Positions 62,010-64,000 of a stretch of 64,000 nt of DNA are shown here, piece by piece (positions within the stretch are counted from its first letter, which is position 1; the number at the start of each line of letters is the position of its first letter). The notes under the pieces were generated by a model. It had not been told where the DNA came from. It searched no databases and saw only the letters and a list, made by a program, of their open reading frames with translations. Origin of the DNA: an uncultured Bacteroidota bacterium (lineage in GTDB: Bacteria > Bacteroidota > Bacteroidia > Flavobacteriales > Flavobacteriaceae); contig CACNQM010000003.1 of NCBI GenBank assembly GCA_902622595.1, positions 124,001-188,000 of the forward strand, read 5' to 3'. A program made the position numbers and the translations under genes.

Positions 62010-63020
62010 ATGTCAGAATATAACAAATTAATTAATGATATAAATAATAGAAAATTTTCACCTATATATTTAATTCATGGGCAAGAAAATTATTTTTCAG
62101 ATAAAATCATTAAACATTTGATCTCAAATGTTATTAATGAGGATTCTGTAGACTTTGATTTAAAAAAAATTTATGGAAAAAAATCAGATGTAAATCAAGA
62201 AAGTGAAGTAATTGATTTTATAAAAAGATTCCCATTAAGTGGTGACTACAATCTAGCTGTAGTTAAAGACTCAAAAAACCTATCAAATGATTTTAACAAT
62301 ATCATTTCATATCTAGAAAATCTTAATTCTAAATCAATCCTTGTATTAGCTTTTAATGAAAATATTGATAAAAGGAAAAAAATCTATAAATCCTCTCAAA
62401 AGAATGGGGTTGTCTTTGAATCAAAAAAGATCTACGAGAATCAAGTATACAAGTGGATTGAAGACCAATGTGCATTAATGTCACTTAATCTCCATCCAAA
62501 TTCAATTAAGATTATATCTGATTTTACTGGTAACGACTTATCGCAAATTGACAATGAGTTAGAAAAGTTAAAACTAAACTCCAAAAAAGAACAAATTATC
62601 ACCCCAGATGAAGTTGAAAATATAATAGGTTTTAGTAAAGAATATAATTTTTTTGAACTCACCAAAGTTATTGGTAAAAATGATTTGAACAAAACACTTG
62701 AAATTGTGTCATACATGAGTAAAAACAGCAAAAGATATCCAGTTCCACTAATAGTTGCTACTGTTTACTCTTTTTTTAACAAGCTATTCGTTTATCATTC
62801 AATTAATAATAAAAAAGAGGCATCTAAAATCTTGGGAATTAATCCTTATTTTATTGAAGAATATCATCAAGCTTCAGCATTTTATCCAATGAAAAGAATA
62901 TCTAAAATATTTGATTATCTATTAGAGGCAGATAAGAGGTCAAAAGGAATTAATTTTGATGCAACTAATAGTGAAGCTATTTTGAATGATTTAGTCTATA
63001 AGATTTTTACTATAACCTAA
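62010..63020 (+). CDS. holA: DNA polymerase III delta subunit
   Basis: HolA is the clamp-loader subunit that opens the beta clamp. The 336 aa protein has the N-terminal PIYLIHGQENYFSDKII (degenerate P-loop of delta), SGDYNLAVVKDSKNL, the AAA+ lid region around DLSQIDNELEKLKLNS near residue 180, and the C-terminal helical collar (ILGINPYFIEEYHQASAFY). Sequence conservation is low, as usual for delta, but motif order is right. It diverges from the HsdR_N-like gene and overlaps the convergent E1 gene's end by 4 bp. Confidence 0.92.
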   Translation: MSEYNKLINDINNRKFSPIYLIHGQENYFSDKIIKHLISNVINEDSVDFDLKKIYGKKSDVNQESEVIDFIKRFPLSGDYNLAVVKDSKNLSNDFNNIISYLENLNSKSILVLAFNENIDKRKKIYKSSQKNGVVFESKKIYENQVYKWIEDQCALMSLNLHPNSIKIISDFTGNDLSQIDNELEKLKLNSKKEQIITPDEVENIIGFSKEYNFFELTKVIGKNDLNKTLEIVSYMSKNSKRYPVPLIVATVYSFFNKLFVYHSINNKKEASKILGINPYFIEEYHQASAFYPMKRISKIFDYLLEADKRSKGINFDATNSEAILNDLVYKIFTIT

Positions 63021-64000
63021 AATAATTCTTTGTATTTTTCTGGGTCAGACTCTCTCATTATTGAGTAAATTCTTTCAAAAATATCTTCAAATGAAGGTTT
63101 ACTCGCATAATCTCCATCGGATCCATAAGGAGGCCTATGATCTTTTGCAGTTAAAAGAGAAGGCTCACTATCCAGGTACTTATAGATATTTTGGTTTTCA
63201 AGTAATTCTTGAAGAATATAACTTGAGCATCCACCGGGCACATCTTCATCAATTATGATAAGTCTGTTGGTTTTTATTATGCTTTTTGAAATTTCCTTTT
63301 TTATATCAAAAGGAATTAAACTTTGAACATCTATTACCTCACAGCTTATTCCATATTTTTCAATTTCTTCAGCTACATTAATTACAATATTGAATGTAGA
63401 TCCGTAAGATACAAGGGTAATATCGGTACCTTCTTTAAGAATTTCAATTTCACCAATTGGAGTTTTAAATTCACCATAATTACTAGGTAGCTGCTCTTTA
63501 GTTCTATAACCGTTTAATGGCTCAATTACTACAGCTGGTTGGTCAATATCTAAAAGTGAATTATAAAATCCTGCAGCTTTTGTCATATTTCTTGGAGTAA
63601 GAATAAAGATGCCTCTTAAAAAGGAAATCATTCCGCCAAGTGGAGACCCTGAATGCCAAATTCCTTCAAGTCTGTGTCCTCTTGTTCTTACAATAAGTGG
63701 GGCTTTTTGACCTCCATGTGTTCTGTAGGTTAATGTGCCTAGATCATCACTAAGGATCTGAAGAGCATACAATATATAGTCTAAATATTGAATTTCAGCA
63801 ATAGGTCTTAAACCCCTCATAGACATTCCTATCCCTTGACCTACAATAGTTGATTCTCTAATACTAGTGTCAAAAACTCTATTCATACCATGTTTTTTTT
63901 GAAGACCTTCTAAACCTTGGTTAACATCACCTATTTTACCTACATCCTCACCAAAAATGAAAATTTTAGAATTATTTTCTAAAAGCTTATCAAAATTATC
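63017..64000 (-). CDS. 2-oxoacid dehydrogenase E1 component, beta domain (partial, 5' end beyond window)
   Basis: The frame is open to the window edge, so the ORF track start at 63886 is only an internal Met; the visible 327 residues are the C-terminal part. Directly upstream of that Met the translation reads FIFGEDVGKIGDVNQG, the E1-beta GEDVG motif with the catalytic-core Glu. Then come TSIRESTIVGQGIGMSMRG, TYRTHGGQKAPLIVRTRGH, and the transketolase-C-like domain (IVSYGST-type LVSYGSTFNIV, IDEDVPGGCSSYIL). Flavobacterial homologues are fused alpha-beta proteins of over 650 aa; the fusion is inferred since the alpha half is outside. The substrate (pyruvate or branched-chain) is undecided. 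Confidence 0.9.
   Translation of the reverse strand, partial: DNFDKLLENNSKIFIFGEDVGKIGDVNQGLEGLQKKHGMNRVFDTSIRESTIVGQGIGMSMRGLRPIAEIQYLDYILYALQILSDDLGTLTYRTHGGQKAPLIVRTRGHRLEGIWHSGSPLGGMISFLRGIFILTPRNMTKAAGFYNSLLDIDQPAVVIEPLNGYRTKEQLPSNYGEFKTPIGEIEILKEGTDITLVSYGSTFNIVINVAEEIEKYGISCEVIDVQSLIPFDIKKEISKSIIKTNRLIIIDEDVPGGCSSYILQELLENQNIYKYLDSEPSLLTAKDHRPPYGSDGDYASKPSFEDIFERIYSIMRESDPEKYKELF

Overview
This AT-rich 64 kb window looks like an ordinary chromosomal segment of a streamlined, probably marine member of the Bacteroidota, class Flavobacteriia. The evidence is gene content and synteny: folP/DUF1599/tpiA, a two-gene split transketolase, a BshB1 bacillithiol deacetylase, a cysteate synthase-like plus alpha-oxoamine synthase pair (sulfonolipid type), a lipoprotein OmpA, a fused-type 2-oxoacid dehydrogenase E1, and CrtB/CrtZ carotenoid genes. 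Promoter boxes also fit: TAnnTTTG -7 elements recur and Shine-Dalgarno sequences are mostly absent. Genes are packed tightly, with many 1-14 bp overlaps and abutting convergent stops. No insertion sequence, prophage, CRISPR array or integrase is visible.

Layout. 1-4.7 kb: end of an MsbA-like ABC exporter, folP (minus), then DUF1599, a compact tpiA, and a thiol/sulfur group (glutathione peroxidase-like, Cys/Met PLP enzyme, bshB1), followed by tRNA-His and a terminator. 4.9-10.3 kb: a small unknown ORF, an M14 peptidase, an M28 peptidase with a DUF3050 protein, and a LysE exporter. 10.3-16.1 kb: guaB with two SurA/PpiC-type periplasmic folding factors, crtZ-crtB, and an unrecognised protein with a 24-bp repeat tail. 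16.1-25.3 kb: Tat-exported Gfo/Idh oxidoreductase and a SUMF1-like protein, tRNA-Leu and tRNA-Lys, aroK, a PRTase, an FKBP lipoprotein, an outer-membrane barrel with split transketolase, an LptF/G permease and accA. 25.4-37 kb: dnaB, cold-shock protein, prfB with its programmed frameshift, a secreted metalloprotease, the sulfonolipid pair, dnaN, a SAM hydrolase-like protein, phoH and purC. 37-44.6 kb: a seven-gene minus-strand operon (Gfo/Idh, yggS, exonuclease, K+ channel, miaA, two tandem M20 peptidases). 44.6-64 kb: pcm, smpB, glyA, glutamine cyclotransferase, SDR, transaldolase, a thioredoxin-like lipoprotein, YbiT-like ABC-F, pheT, recG, uvrD/pcrA, OmpA lipoprotein, glycosyltransferase, HsdR_N-like nuclease-fold protein, holA and the E1 component running off the end.

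Function. Most genes are housekeeping (replication, translation, central carbon, folate/purine, envelope). The more distinctive layer is envelope and peptide metabolism: five secreted or periplasmic peptidases, folding factors, lipid A/LPS transport, carotenoids and sulfonolipids. I see no convincing new multi-gene system. The best second-look items are the pervasive leaderless-type promoters, proteins with decayed catalytic sites (GIY-YIG domain, thioredoxin-like lipoprotein, half of the ABC-F ATPase), the compact triosephosphate isomerase and the repeat-tailed unknown protein at 15.3 kb.
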